DNA of 64,000 nucleotides from an uncultured Eubacteriales bacterium (GCA_902765395.1 CACWZP010000014.1:16555-80554), one strand, 5' to 3'; shown: positions 34,308 through 42,681, numbered from the stretch's first letter. Translations and numbers: made by a program. Notes: generated from the sequence alone by a model not told the origin.

Positions 34308-34504
34308 TCGGTTCGCTCCTGCTGTGTGTTGTCCTTTGGATGCTCTTTCTCTTCGGCCTTACGGGCTTCTTCCTCCTCGCGGGCCTCCTCCTCCACATGG
34401 CGGATGAAGCCGCCGATGTGGTGGGAAAGCGTGAAGCCCACCAGCAGGCAGAGCGCGCCCAGCACGACCAGGGCGATCAATACGATCTTTTGCGTGCCCG
34501 TCAT
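34304..34504 (-). CDS. Small single-span membrane protein, unknown
   Basis: A 66 aa protein with one membrane helix (about residues 6-27, ending LLVGFTL) and a highly charged, glutamate-rich C-terminal tail of about 30 residues, probably coiled coil. A GGGAGGCG site precedes the ATG. It is the first gene of the operon with the PfkB kinase, ktrB and ktrA, overlapping the kinase by four bases. No family recognised; an accessory subunit of the transporter is possible but unproven. Confidence 0.7.
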   Translation of the reverse strand: MTGTQKIVLIALVVLGALCLLVGFTLSHHIGGFIRHVEEEAREEEEARKAEEKEHPKDNTQQERTE

Positions 34505-34552
34505 GCCGTCGCCTCCCCTGCCGGATGTGCGCAGTCATCCAATGTACATATC

Positions 34553-34580
34553 AGTATATCACAATTTTGTCAAATTTCAA
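34553..34580 (-). promoter_or_regulatory. Sigma-A promoter of the kinase-ktrBA operon
   Basis: TTGAAA (34580-34575), 16-base spacer, TATACT (34558-34553) with an extended -10 TGA before it, minus strand. An overlapping TTGACA at 34573-34568 is an alternative -35 for a later hexamer. Confidence 0.6.
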
Positions 34581-34597
34581 GTGGGATTATACAAATA

Positions 34598-34625
34598 CAG
34601 GGCGGACGCTTCCGCGCCCGCCCTG
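34598..34625 (-). terminator. Terminator of the C69 peptidase gene
   Basis: CAGGGCGG with CCGCCCTG, eight-base stem with further inner pairing, followed on the minus strand by the T-rich TATTTGTAT. It lies 18 bases after the peptidase stop. Confidence 0.7.
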
Positions 34626-34642
34626 CTGACAGTCCCCTTGCA

Positions 34643-36106
34643 TCAATTGTCTGCCCGGTTGTAGCCGTTCTTCATGTGCTCCGTGGCGTCCAGCAGTACC
34701 TTGTTCAGCGTTGAGATGGTCTGCTCCTTCGCCATGGCGCACAGCTTCCGGTTAGCCTCCTTGGCCAGGGAGGAATCGCCGCTTTCCGCTATCTTCTTAT
34801 CGTATTCCAGGATCAGCTGGCGTCCCTTGGTGGCCACGGCGTTCTGATAGCGCTCGATGTGCTGGATGCTGGTGGCGTAATGGGCGTCCGCCAGCGCGGC
34901 GATCAGCCGGCTGCCCCAGTAGAAAGTGTCGGTGGAGGTATCCAGCGTCACGCTGCTCAGGTAGCCCGGCAGGCTGGGCACGTTGGCGTACACCGGCAGC
35001 ATGGCGTCGAAGGTGGTGGAGCCGAAGCAGATCCACTCCACGCCCTTGACGGCGTCCGGCGCGTCCGGCCGGATCTGGCAGATGGAGGTGACGCCGGTGC
35101 GGTTGATGCCGATGGAGCGGTACATGCCGCGCTTGCCGGTGTCCTGGCTGGAATAGGGGTTGAAGGGCGTGCCCTGGAAGTGGCCGGAGAGCAGGTACTT
35201 CACGTCCTCCGCGGCCAGCTTGCGATCCGGCACCAGCGCCCAGGGAATGTTGTCGCTCTCGGGGTTGAACTCGGCGTTGGGGCCATCCCAGCGGTGGCTG
35301 CAGGGCGTCAGGTACCGTCCCATGAACCAGGCACGGGGCGTGTTGTAGATGTGGTCCATGTCGGTGTGGGAGCCGAACACGTCCCGGGGGTTGAATGCGC
35401 CGTTCTGGTTGAGGTCCAGGTGGTTTTCGGCGATGAATTCGCGCAGGTCTGCCGAGCACAGGTGCGCCTTCTTCGCGCCAAAGGCGTCGTCCAGGTCAAA
35501 GGCGTCCATGCCGAACTGGTTGGGCGCGATCACCACCATGTCGTCCGGCACGCGGCGGGCCATCCAGTGGTGGCCGCCGATGGTCTCCATCCACCAGATT
35601 TCATTGGAATCATTGAAGGCGATGCCGTTGGACTCATAGGTGCCGTACTGCTCCAGCAGCGCGCCCAGGCGCTCCACGCCCTCCCGGGCGGTATGGATGT
35701 AGGGCAGCACCAGCACCAGGAAGTCCTCCTCGCCGATGCCGCCGGGCACGTCCTTCTCCCGGCGGGTCTTGGCCTTCTGATACTCCACCAGCGGGTCCGC
35801 CGCAAGCACGCGGGGGTTAGAGGTGATGGTCTCGGTGGCGGTCATGCCCACGTTCACTGCGTTGATGCCCGTGGCGGCCCAGATGCCGTCCTTTTTGTCC
35901 ACGTTGGGGCAGGCGGTGTAGCGCATGGGTTCCCCGGGCAGGTCGATCTCCAGGTGGGAGTTGACGCCCCTGTATTTACGGGGCTGGTCCTTCGGCTCCA
36001 CCACGATGAGCTTCTTCACGTCGATGTGCCCGTCGTCGGTGCGGGCGATCATGGTGGAACGGTCGTTGCTGGCGTCTCTGCCAACCAATACGGTGGTGCA
36101 AGGCAT
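34643..36106 (-). CDS. C69-family dipeptidase (PepD type)
   Basis: N-terminal-nucleophile hydrolase of peptidase family C69 (dipeptidase A/PepD). The 487 aa protein begins MPCTTVLVGRDAS; C3 would be the nucleophile. Conserved segments include ARTDDGHIDVKK, GIAFNDSNEIWWMET and PYSSQDTGKRGMYR. There is no signal peptide, so the enzyme is probably cytoplasmic and recycles peptides. AGGGGA precedes the ATG. Monocistronic with its own promoter and terminator. Confidence 0.92.
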   Translation of the reverse strand: MPCTTVLVGRDASNDRSTMIARTDDGHIDVKKLIVVEPKDQPRKYRGVNSHLEIDLPGEPMRYTACPNVDKKDGIWAATGINAVNVGMTATETITSNPRVLAADPLVEYQKAKTRREKDVPGGIGEEDFLVLVLPYIHTAREGVERLGALLEQYGTYESNGIAFNDSNEIWWMETIGGHHWMARRVPDDMVVIAPNQFGMDAFDLDDAFGAKKAHLCSADLREFIAENHLDLNQNGAFNPRDVFGSHTDMDHIYNTPRAWFMGRYLTPCSHRWDGPNAEFNPESDNIPWALVPDRKLAAEDVKYLLSGHFQGTPFNPYSSQDTGKRGMYRSIGINRTGVTSICQIRPDAPDAVKGVEWICFGSTTFDAMLPVYANVPSLPGYLSSVTLDTSTDTFYWGSRLIAALADAHYATSIQHIERYQNAVATKGRQLILEYDKKIAESGDSSLAKEANRKLCAMAKEQTISTLNKVLLDATEHMKNGYNRADN

Positions 36107-36141
36107 GGTGGGTAGTCCCCTTTCGTTTATTCACTGGGGTT

Positions 36142-36170
36142 ATTCTACACCAACCGAGGGAAAATGGCAA
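36142..36170 (-). promoter_or_regulatory. Sigma-A promoter of the C69 peptidase
   Basis: TTGCCA (36170-36165), 17-base spacer, TAGAAT (36147-36142) on the minus strand. Confidence 0.7.
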
Positions 36171-36210
36171 CAAAAAAATGCGGGAAGTGCGCACCGTGAA
36201 GAAAAGAGCA

Positions 36211-36289
36211 GATTCTTCGGCTTCGGCTGCGCCTCCGCTCAGAATGACAGCGACAGCGAGCGCATCATCCTGAGCGGAGAGAAGAAACA
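36211..36289. repeat. Imperfect palindromic intergenic element
   Basis: The segment contains TTCTTC...CCGCTCAGAATGA and an inverted counterpart TCATCCTGAGCGGAGAGAAGAA. This wording (agattcttcgg ... ctcagaatgac) resembles dispersed intergenic repeats of many bacteria. It fills the gap between the peptidase and SSB-like genes, from about 36180 to 36300. Confidence 0.5.
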
Positions 36290-36335
36290 CATGCGATTTT
36301 CCGACATCATGTCATTGGGCGGCCGCGCCCTCTTT

Positions 36336-37022
36336 TCAATTCAAATGCTTTCGTCCCGCCGGCTCGAACACGTACCGGTTCTCCCCCAGCACGTAGGCCG
36401 GGGCCGGCGCGGGCTCGCCGTCGGCGGCCTCCAGCGTGAAGCAGGACACCTCGTAGGCGTTGCGGGACAGGTATTCCCCGCTCTCCAGCAGCTTCTGGTA
36501 CTCCCTGGACTGCAGCCGCCCCGTCAGCCGCACCCGGTCGCCCACGTTGAAGCGGGAGGCGTACTGGGCGTTGCGTCCCCAGGCGATGCAGGGGATGTAG
36601 TCGCTCTTGCCGAAGGCGCGGTTCACGGCCAGCATCATATCGCAGATCTCCCGGCCAAAGGGCGTGGAGCGATAGACGGGCGGCTTGCACAGCGCGCCGG
36701 TGAGCGAGACCTTGTTCAGCGTGTCGTTGTCCGGCGACGGCGCGATGCTCTGGGCAAACAGCGTGACCATCAGCCGCCCGGCGCCCTCCACCACCTTGTT
36801 GTAGGAGCGCACCTGGCCGGTCATCACCAGCTGCACGTCCTCCTGGGGCAGCATGCCCATCAGCTTGCCGGGAATGGTCACCGGCAGGCGGTCCACCGCC
36901 CCCGACAGCCGCTTTACCAGCAGTGTTCCGGTGTAAAACGGCTCGTTCATTACCTCGTGGCTCAATTCCAGGCCGCCCTCCAGGCGGCCCACCGCTATGA
37001 TTCGGTTGTTTGGATTTTCCAT
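36336..37022 (-). CDS. SSB-like protein with two OB-fold domains
   Basis: A 228 aa protein related to single-stranded DNA-binding protein. Residues 1 to about 100 form a weakly conserved OB-like domain (NRIIAVGRLEGG), and residues about 103-195 a clearer one (NKVSLTGALCKPPVYRSTPFGREICDM cut here; then AWGRNAQYA, GDRVRLTGRLQSREY). Canonical SSBs have one OB domain in about 150-170 aa and end in an acidic DDDIPF-like tip; this one ends EPAGRKHLN, so it lacks that partner-binding tip. GGAGGG precedes the ATG at 37022. It lies downstream of dinB. Confidence 0.8.
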   Translation of the reverse strand: MENPNNRIIAVGRLEGGLELSHEVMNEPFYTGTLLVKRLSGAVDRLPVTIPGKLMGMLPQEDVQLVMTGQVRSYNKVVEGAGRLMVTLFAQSIAPSPDNDTLNKVSLTGALCKPPVYRSTPFGREICDMMLAVNRAFGKSDYIPCIAWGRNAQYASRFNVGDRVRLTGRLQSREYQKLLESGEYLSRNAYEVSCFTLEAADGEPAPAPAYVLGENRYVFEPAGRKHLN

Positions 37023-37092
37023 CGTATCCCTCCGGTTTTGGGTGTTTTTCGATATAATATATGTGCGGATGTCCCGTTTGATGATACCCCGC

Positions 37093-37344
37093 TCAAATTT
37101 CCCCGGGCGCGTCCTTCGCCTCCACGAACCAGCGGCCCTCGTCCTCGAACAGGTACACCTCCCGGCTCCGCACCCGGCAGGTGTAGCGGACGCCCTGGCC
37201 GCCCACCTTGGTGGAGGCGGCGCGGCGGGTGTCCAGCAGCCGGTCCACGGAAAAGCTGCGGCCATCCTCCCAGTAGATGCGCAGGGGGCAGACCTTCCCC
37301 GTCTCGTCCACGTCCACCAGCACGCGCACATAGGCCCGATGCAC
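37093..37344 (-). CDS. Small conserved protein of unknown function
   Basis: An 83 aa protein from a GTG at 37344, seven bases after AGGAGGG. Beta-rich, with YWEDGRSFSVDRLLDTRRA and VYLFEDEGRWFVEA as the distinctive segments. It resembles short proteins that accompany dinB in other Firmicutes, but I do not know a function. It lies between dinB and the SSB-like gene, so may be part of the SOS-regulated unit. Confidence 0.65.
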   Translation of the reverse strand: MHRAYVRVLVDVDETGKVCPLRIYWEDGRSFSVDRLLDTRRAASTKVGGQGVRYTCRVRSREVYLFEDEGRWFVEAKDAPGEI

Positions 37345-37452
37345 AGTCGATCCCTCCTTGCTCGATTCTCTCCGTGCTCCCCGCTCCCGGATTGCCCCGC
37401 TTTCGCCGCCAAAGGCGCCCTTGCAGGGGGCGGCGCGAAGCGTCCGGGAAGC

Positions 37453-38685
37453 TTATCCATTTTTCCACCCCACCGGGTGGATGGTGTGGTCGTCCCGGGG
37501 GTTGATCGCCCCGAACTCCCGGCAGCCGATCAGGCACGCCCGCTGGATGGCGTAGTGGCCGAACCGGCGGCGAATGTCCCCCACGGTGTTCTCCAGGTCG
37601 TAGCGTCGCTCGCGCCCGGCGTCCGGGAACATGGTCAGCTGCGCGTCTCCATCGGCAAATTCCAGGTCAGACACGCTGACGCCCAGGCTCCGGATGGGCT
37701 TTTCCCAGTGGCAGTGTGCCCGGAGCAGCTCCATCGCGCAGCTGCAGATCTCCGACGCCAGCGCCGTGGCAGTGGGCAGCTTGCGCTGCACGCCGAAGCT
37801 CGACAGGTCGCAGTCCCGCACCCCAAGGCTCACCACCCGGCCCATCAGCCCCTGCTCCCGCAGACGCTCGGCCACGCTCTCCGAAAGCAGCATCAGCACC
37901 ATGTGGGCGTCCTGCTCGTCGGCGATGTCCCGGGGCGTGGTGGTGCTGTTGCCCACGCTCTTCACCGGCACGCTCTCGTCCGCCTCCATCACCGGCGTGC
38001 GATCCAGGCCGTTGGCGAAGATCCACAGCATCTCGCCGTTCTTGCCCAGGGCCGCGCGCATCTCGTTCGGGTCGCAGCGGGCGATATCGCCGATGGTGCG
38101 CAGGTTGCGCTTCAACAGCCTGCGCCGGGTGGCCGGGCCCACGAACAGCAGATCCGCCGCCGGCAGCGGCCAGACCAGCTGCCTGTAATTCTGCGGCGTG
38201 ATGACGGTGGTGGCGTCGGGCTTTTTCATGTCGCTGCCCAGCTTGGCGAAGATCTTGTTGAAGGACACCCCCACCGACAGCGTCAGCCCCAGCTCCTCCC
38301 TGGCCCGCCGGCGCAGCTCGTCGGCGATCTCCGGGCCGCTCATCCTGTGGCCGGTCACGTCCAGCCAGCACTCGTCCAGGCCAAACGGCTCGATGCGGAA
38401 GGTGTAGTTCGCGTAGATCTCCTTCATCATCCTGGAAAAGCGCTGGTAGCGGCCGTAGCTGGGCGGCATCACCACCAGCCCCGGGCACTTCTGCTTCGCC
38501 TGCCAGATGGCCTCGCCCGTCTGGATGCCCGCCGCCTTGGCCAGCATGTTCTTGGCCAGCACGATGCCGTGCCGTGCCTCGGGGTCGCCGCAAACCGCCA
38601 TGGGTACCTTCTTCAGCCGGGGCTCGTAGACGCACTCCACGCTGGCATAGAAGTTGTTCAGGTCGCTGTGCAGTATGGTCCGCAT
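37453..38685 (-). CDS. dinB: Y-family DNA polymerase IV
   Basis: Translesion DNA polymerase, 410 aa. Motifs: LHSDLNNFYASVE with the first catalytic aspartate, GIVLAKNMLAKAAGI, RYQRFSRMM, and FGLDECWLDVT, the equivalent of the usual S-I-D-E-A-Y-L-D; D and E are kept while the flanking residues differ. The little-finger domain follows from about residue 240. A LexA box overlaps its promoter region, so it should be damage-inducible. Confidence 0.95.
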   Translation of the reverse strand: MRTILHSDLNNFYASVECVYEPRLKKVPMAVCGDPEARHGIVLAKNMLAKAAGIQTGEAIWQAKQKCPGLVVMPPSYGRYQRFSRMMKEIYANYTFRIEPFGLDECWLDVTGHRMSGPEIADELRRRAREELGLTLSVGVSFNKIFAKLGSDMKKPDATTVITPQNYRQLVWPLPAADLLFVGPATRRRLLKRNLRTIGDIARCDPNEMRAALGKNGEMLWIFANGLDRTPVMEADESVPVKSVGNSTTTPRDIADEQDAHMVLMLLSESVAERLREQGLMGRVVSLGVRDCDLSSFGVQRKLPTATALASEICSCAMELLRAHCHWEKPIRSLGVSVSDLEFADGDAQLTMFPDAGRERRYDLENTVGDIRRRFGHYAIQRACLIGCREFGAINPRDDHTIHPVGWKNG

Positions 38686-38710
38686 GTCCTCGCCCCGCTT
38701 CCAATAAATA

Positions 38711-38722
38711 GAACACGTGTTC
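38711..38722. promoter_or_regulatory. LexA (SOS) box
   Basis: GAACACGTGTTC is a perfect palindrome that fits the Bacillus-type LexA consensus GAAC-N4-GTTC. It lies 14 bases downstream of the dinB -10 hexamer and 26 bases before the ATG, a position where bound LexA would block transcription. A further GAAC half-site lies at 38767-38770. Confidence 0.88.
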
Positions 38723-38735
38723 GATTTATGAGTAT

Positions 38736-38764
38736 ATTATAGCGTGCCTCCCCGAAAATTGCAA
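38736..38764 (-). promoter_or_regulatory. Sigma-A promoter of dinB
   Basis: TTGCAA (38764-38759), 17-base spacer, TATAAT (38741-38736) on the minus strand. Confidence 0.78.
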
Positions 38765-38814
38765 TCGAACACGATGTGAAAAAAATACGGGCGACGCTTT
38801 CGTTAAAAACATGT

Positions 38815-38843
38815 TTGCCTGTTTGGCAATAATGTGTTATAAT
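38815..38843 (+). promoter_or_regulatory. Sigma-A promoter of glgB
   Basis: TTGCCT (38815-38820), 17-base spacer, TATAAT (38838-38843) with the extended -10 TGT before it. Confidence 0.8.
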
Positions 38844-38880
38844 GGAAACAGCCTATTATGATACGCGGGAGGTGCTGTTT

Positions 38881-40905
38881 GTGAACAAAGGCAACAAACA
38901 GACGCAATACAAGATTCTGTCCATCGACCCCTGGCTGCAGCCCTATTATTCCGACATCGCGCTGCGCATGGAGCGCCACGCCAACACCCGCAAGGCCCTG
39001 CTGGGCGACATGGCGGATTTGTCCTCCTTTGCCAACGGCTATATGTACTATGGCATCCACCGCACGGAGACCGGCTGGGTCTACCGCGAGTGGGCGCCCG
39101 GCGCGGACGCGCTGCACCTGATCGGCGATTTCAACGACTGGAACCGCCAGTCCCATCCGCTGACCCGCCTGCCGGACGGCTCCTGGGAGATCTACCTGGA
39201 CGGCGAGGATGCCCTGAAGCACAAGCAGCTGATCAAGGTGCAGGTCACCAAGAACGGCCAGTCCCGGGACCACATCCCCGCCTACATCCGCCGTGCCGTG
39301 CAGGACGAGCAGACCAAGATGTTCAACGGCCAGGTCTGGGCCCCGCCCCATCCGTTCCAGTGGACGGACGGCGGCTATGGCAAGCGCAAGATCGCCCCGC
39401 CCTACATCTACGAGGCCCACATCGGCATGGCCCAGGAGAAGGAAGGCGTGGGCACCTACCGGGAGTTTGCCGACTTCAACCTGGAGTACATCCACGACCT
39501 GGGCTACAACACCGTGCAGCTGATGGCCATCCAGGAGCACCCCTACTACGGCTCCTTCGGCTACCAGGTCAGCAACTTCTTCGCGGCCTCCTCCCGCTTC
39601 GGCGAGCCGGAGGATTTGAAGTACCTCATCAACAAGGCCCACGAGCTGGGCATGTACGTGCTGCTGGACGTGGTGCACAGCCACGCATGCGCCAACGCCG
39701 ACGAGGGCCTGAACGGCTTCGATGGCACCGACACCCAGTACTTCCTGCCCGGCGACCGCGGCTGGCACCCCGCCTGGGAGACGCGCCTGTTCGACTACGG
39801 CAAGCACGAGGTGCTCCATTTCCTGCTGTCCAATCTGAAGTTCTGGCTGGAGGAATACCACTTCGACGGCTTCCGCTTCGACGGCGTTACCAGCATGATC
39901 TACCAGGATCACGGCCTGGGCTCCAACTTCACCGACTACTCCCAGTACTTCGGCCTGAACACCAACGTGGACGCGCTGACCTATTTGCAGCTGGCCAACG
40001 AGCTGATCCACGCGGTGAACCCCTTCGCGCTGACCATCGCTGAGGAAATGAGCGGCATGCCCGGCATGTGCGTGCCCATCCGCTCCGGCGGCATCGGCTT
40101 TGACTATCGCCTGTCCATGGGCGTGCCGGACTTCTGGATCAAGCTGCTGAAGGAATACTCCGACGATCAGTGGGACATGTTCAAGATGTGGTATGAGCTG
40201 ACCACCCGCCGCCCCCAGGAGAAGAACGTGGGCTACTGCGAATCCCACGACCAGGCGCTGGTGGGCGACAAGACGCTGATGTTCTGGCTGGCGGACGCGG
40301 AGATGTACACCGGCATGAACAAGAGCTACCACTCCATCATCATCGACCGCGCCGTGGCCCTGCACAAGATGATCCGCTTCATAACGCTGACCCTGGGCAG
40401 CGACGGCTATCTCAACTTCATGGGCAATGAGTTCGGCCACCCGGAGTGGATCGACTTCCCCCGCGAGGGCAACGGCTGGAGCTACAAGTACGCCCGGCGG
40501 CAGTGGTCGCTGGTGCAGAACGGCATGCTGAAATACGAGTGGCTGGCCAACTTCGACAAGGCCATGCTGAAGTTCAGCCGCAAGTACCGGGTACTGAACA
40601 AGACGGACACGGTGAACCTGTGGATCGACCAGCCCGGCAAGATCATCGCCTTCTCCAAGGGCGGGCTGGTGTACGTGTTCAACTTCCATCCCACCTATTC
40701 CCCCACCGATTTCTTCCTGCCCACCCACTCCGTGGGCGAGGGCAAGTACAAGGTGATCTTCTCCACCGACGACATCGACTTCGGCGGCATGGACCGCACC
40801 AGCAAGGACTACGTGTACTACACCAAGTTCGTCGAGGGCAAGGGCACGGGCTTCGAGATCTACATCCCCTGCCGCACCGCCATCGTGTTCAAGAAGATCG
40901 ACTGA
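38881..40905 (+). CDS. glgB: 1,4-alpha-glucan branching enzyme (eukaryotic-like GH13 type)
   Basis: Introduces alpha-1,6 branches into glycogen. I start at the GTG at 38881, eight bases after GGGAGG; an upstream ATG at 38842 lies inside the -10 hexamer and cannot be used from this promoter. The 674 aa protein has a CBM48 domain (VYREWAPGADALHLIGDFN) and a GH13 barrel with VVHSHA, the nucleophile in GFRFDG, the acid/base in IAEEMSGMP and the third acid in CESHDQA. These motifs are closer to plant/animal-type branching enzymes (GH13_8) than to Escherichia coli GlgB. No other glycogen gene is adjacent. Confidence 0.93.
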   Translation: MNKGNKQTQYKILSIDPWLQPYYSDIALRMERHANTRKALLGDMADLSSFANGYMYYGIHRTETGWVYREWAPGADALHLIGDFNDWNRQSHPLTRLPDGSWEIYLDGEDALKHKQLIKVQVTKNGQSRDHIPAYIRRAVQDEQTKMFNGQVWAPPHPFQWTDGGYGKRKIAPPYIYEAHIGMAQEKEGVGTYREFADFNLEYIHDLGYNTVQLMAIQEHPYYGSFGYQVSNFFAASSRFGEPEDLKYLINKAHELGMYVLLDVVHSHACANADEGLNGFDGTDTQYFLPGDRGWHPAWETRLFDYGKHEVLHFLLSNLKFWLEEYHFDGFRFDGVTSMIYQDHGLGSNFTDYSQYFGLNTNVDALTYLQLANELIHAVNPFALTIAEEMSGMPGMCVPIRSGGIGFDYRLSMGVPDFWIKLLKEYSDDQWDMFKMWYELTTRRPQEKNVGYCESHDQALVGDKTLMFWLADAEMYTGMNKSYHSIIIDRAVALHKMIRFITLTLGSDGYLNFMGNEFGHPEWIDFPREGNGWSYKYARRQWSLVQNGMLKYEWLANFDKAMLKFSRKYRVLNKTDTVNLWIDQPGKIIAFSKGGLVYVFNFHPTYSPTDFFLPTHSVGEGKYKVIFSTDDIDFGGMDRTSKDYVYYTKFVEGKGTGFEIYIPCRTAIVFKKID

Positions 40906-40920
40906 AGGATAGCCGAGGAA

Positions 40921-41065
40921 CCGGATTGCCACGTCGGCTGCTGACGCAGCCTCCTCGCAACGACGCTGTATGGCGGCGCCGCGCAGTGCTATGCACAAGG
41001 CGTATACAATGCAGCTGCCTGCCATGTCATTGCGAGGAGCGAAGCGACGTGGCAATCCGGTTTTT
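40921..41065 (+). repeat. Long imperfect inverted-repeat element that probably terminates glgB
   Basis: The arms 40921-40964 and 41027-41060 share a 16-base outer match (CCGGATTGCCACGTCG) and an inner match around TCCTCGCAA. The right arm is followed by TTTTT, so the element gives a long stem plus U-tract for the glgB transcript. Its sequence looks like a dispersed intergenic repeat. Confidence 0.7.
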
Positions 41066-41089
41066 CCTGCTCTTGGAAGGCATGACAAA

Positions 41090-41118
41090 GGGCCGCCTCA
41101 GATGTGAGGCGGCCCCTT
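41090..41118 (-). terminator. Terminator of pgk-tpiA-gpmA
   Basis: Perfect 11-bp stem GGGCCGCCTCA/TGAGGCGGCCC with a GATG loop; on the minus strand it is followed by TTTGTC. It begins 13 bases after the gpmA stop. Confidence 0.7.
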
Positions 41119-41130
41119 GATTCGTTTTTC

Positions 41131-41877
41131 TTACTTCTTCTTGCCCTGGTTCGCCACGGCTTCCATCTTGGCCTTCAGCGCTTCCTGGTCGCCCAGGTAG
41201 TAGTGCTTGATGACCTTGAAGTCGTCGTCAAACTCGTACACCAGCGGGGTGCCGGTGGGGATGTTGACGGAGATGATCTCCTCGGCGGTCAGGTTGTCGA
41301 AGTACTTCACCAGCGCGCGCAGGCTGTTGCCGTGGGCGGCGATGATGACGCGCTTGCCGGCCTTCATGTCGGGCTTGATGACCTCTTCAAAGTAGGGCAC
41401 GGCGCGCTCGATGGTGGTCTCCAGGCTCTCGTTGGCGGGCAGCAGGGCCTTGTCAACGTCGCGATACATGGGCTGGTTCACGGCGGAGCGCTCGTCCGTC
41501 TCCTCCAGGGCCGGCGGCTTGATGTCGAAGCTGCGGCGCCAGATCTTCACCTGGTCCTCACCGTACTTCTCGGCGGTCTCGCTCTTGTTCAGGCCCTGCA
41601 GGGCGCCGTAGTGGCGCTCGTTCAGCTTCCAGGTCTTGATGACCGGCAGCCAGGCGCGGTCCATCTCGTCCAGCACATGGTACAGCGTGTGGATGGCGCG
41701 CTTGAGGTAAGAGGTGTAGCACACGTCGAAGTCATAGCCCTCGGCCTTCAGCAGACGGCCCGCGGCCTTGGCTTCCTCGTGGCCCTTCTCGCTCAGGTCC
41801 ACGTCGGTCCAGCCGGTGAACAGGTTCAGCTTGTTCCACTCGCTTTCGCCATGGCGAACCAAAACCAGTTTCATCAT
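41131..41877 (-). CDS. gpmA: 2,3-bisphosphoglycerate-dependent phosphoglycerate mutase
   Basis: Interconverts 3- and 2-phosphoglycerate in glycolysis. The 248 aa protein has [10 protein letters not shown] with the phosphorylated histidine, [31 protein letters not shown] and the second histidine in [12 protein letters not shown]. Last gene of pgk-tpiA-gpmA. The next enzyme, enolase, is encoded 10 kb away on the other strand. Confidence 0.97.
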   Translation of the reverse strand: MMKLVLVRHGESEWNKLNLFTGWTDVDLSEKGHEEAKAAGRLLKAEGYDFDVCYTSYLKRAIHTLYHVLDEMDRAWLPVIKTWKLNERHYGALQGLNKSETAEKYGEDQVKIWRRSFDIKPPALEETDERSAVNQPMYRDVDKALLPANESLETTIERAVPYFEEVIKPDMKAGKRVIIAAHGNSLRALVKYFDNLTAEEIISVNIPTGTPLVYEFDDDFKVIKHYYLGDQEALKAKMEAVANQGKKK

Positions 41878-41907
41878 GGGAATCTACCTCCTATTTTGCG
41901 TGATAAA

Positions 41908-42654
41908 TCAGAAGTTCACGACCTGCGCGAAGTCCTCGGCCTTGAGGGACGCGCCGCCGATCAGGCCGCCGTCGATCTCCGGCTGAGCCATCAGGCCCTT
42001 CACGTTGGAGCCTTTCATGCTGCCGCCGTACTGGATGCGGATCTTGGCCGCGGCTTCCTCGCCGAACTTGGCGGCGATGGCCTTGCGGATGACGCCGATG
42101 GTCTCGTTCGCCTGCTCGTCGGTGGCAGTCAGGCCGGTGCCGATGGCCCACACGGGCTCATAGGCGATCACGACGTTGTCCAGCTCCTCGGCGGTCAGGC
42201 CGTGCAGCGCCATCTGGGTCTGATAGGTGACGATCATGTCGGTATAGCCGGCTTCGCGCTCGTCCTTCATCTCGCCCACGCAAACGATGGCCTTCAGGCC
42301 GGCCTTCACGGCCGCGACGGTGCGCAGGTTGACGGTCTTGTCGGTCTCGCCGAAGTACTGGCGGCGCTCGGAGTGGCCGATGATGACGTACTCGCAGCCA
42401 GCGGCCTTGAGCATGTCGGCGGACAGCTCGCCGGTATAGGCGCCGGAGGCCTTGAAGTGGACGTTCTGGGCGCCCAGCTTGATGTTGGTGCCCTCGATGA
42501 CGGGCTTGACGGCCGCGAAATTCACGGCGGGGGTGCAGACGACCACGTCACACTTGGCGTCCTTCACCAGGGGAATCAGGTCCCGGACCAGCTGGGCCGC
42601 CTCTTCGGGCGTCTTGTTCATCTTCCAGTTGCCGGCGATAATGGGCTTGCGCAT
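41908..42654 (-). CDS. tpiA: Triosephosphate isomerase
   Basis: Interconverts dihydroxyacetone phosphate and glyceraldehyde 3-phosphate. 248 aa from the ATG at 42654 (MRKPIIAGNWKMNK), chosen for its GGAGGAG site. The catalytic lysine is in NWKMNK, the histidine in IIGHSERRQ and the glutamate in AYEPVWAIGTG. It lies between pgk and gpmA. Confidence 0.97.
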   Translation of the reverse strand: MRKPIIAGNWKMNKTPEEAAQLVRDLIPLVKDAKCDVVVCTPAVNFAAVKPVIEGTNIKLGAQNVHFKASGAYTGELSADMLKAAGCEYVIIGHSERRQYFGETDKTVNLRTVAAVKAGLKAIVCVGEMKDEREAGYTDMIVTYQTQMALHGLTAEELDNVVIAYEPVWAIGTGLTATDEQANETIGVIRKAIAAKFGEEAAAKIRIQYGGSMKGSNVKGLMAQPEIDGGLIGGASLKAEDFAQVVNF

Positions 42655-42681
42655 GGGAATCTCCTCCATTTCACTGTATTT

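Noticed and set aside
34505-34642. c-di-AMP (ydaO-type) riboswitch before the ktr operon
   Set aside because: The gap is only about 140 bases, is largely a terminator plus a promoter, and no conserved aptamer segment is seen.
38842-38880. N-terminal extension of glgB from an upstream ATG
   Set aside because: That ATG overlaps the -10 hexamer, and a GGGAGG-spaced GTG lies at 38881.
38803-41088. Very long open frame (about 760 codons) antisense to glgB, and similar long frames antisense to miaA, mutL, mutS, lysA, eno, the FGGY kinase and others
   Set aside because: They mirror real genes in a GC-rich genome, translate to low-complexity His/Val/Leu/Gly/Gln-rich protein without motifs, and lack ribosome sites.
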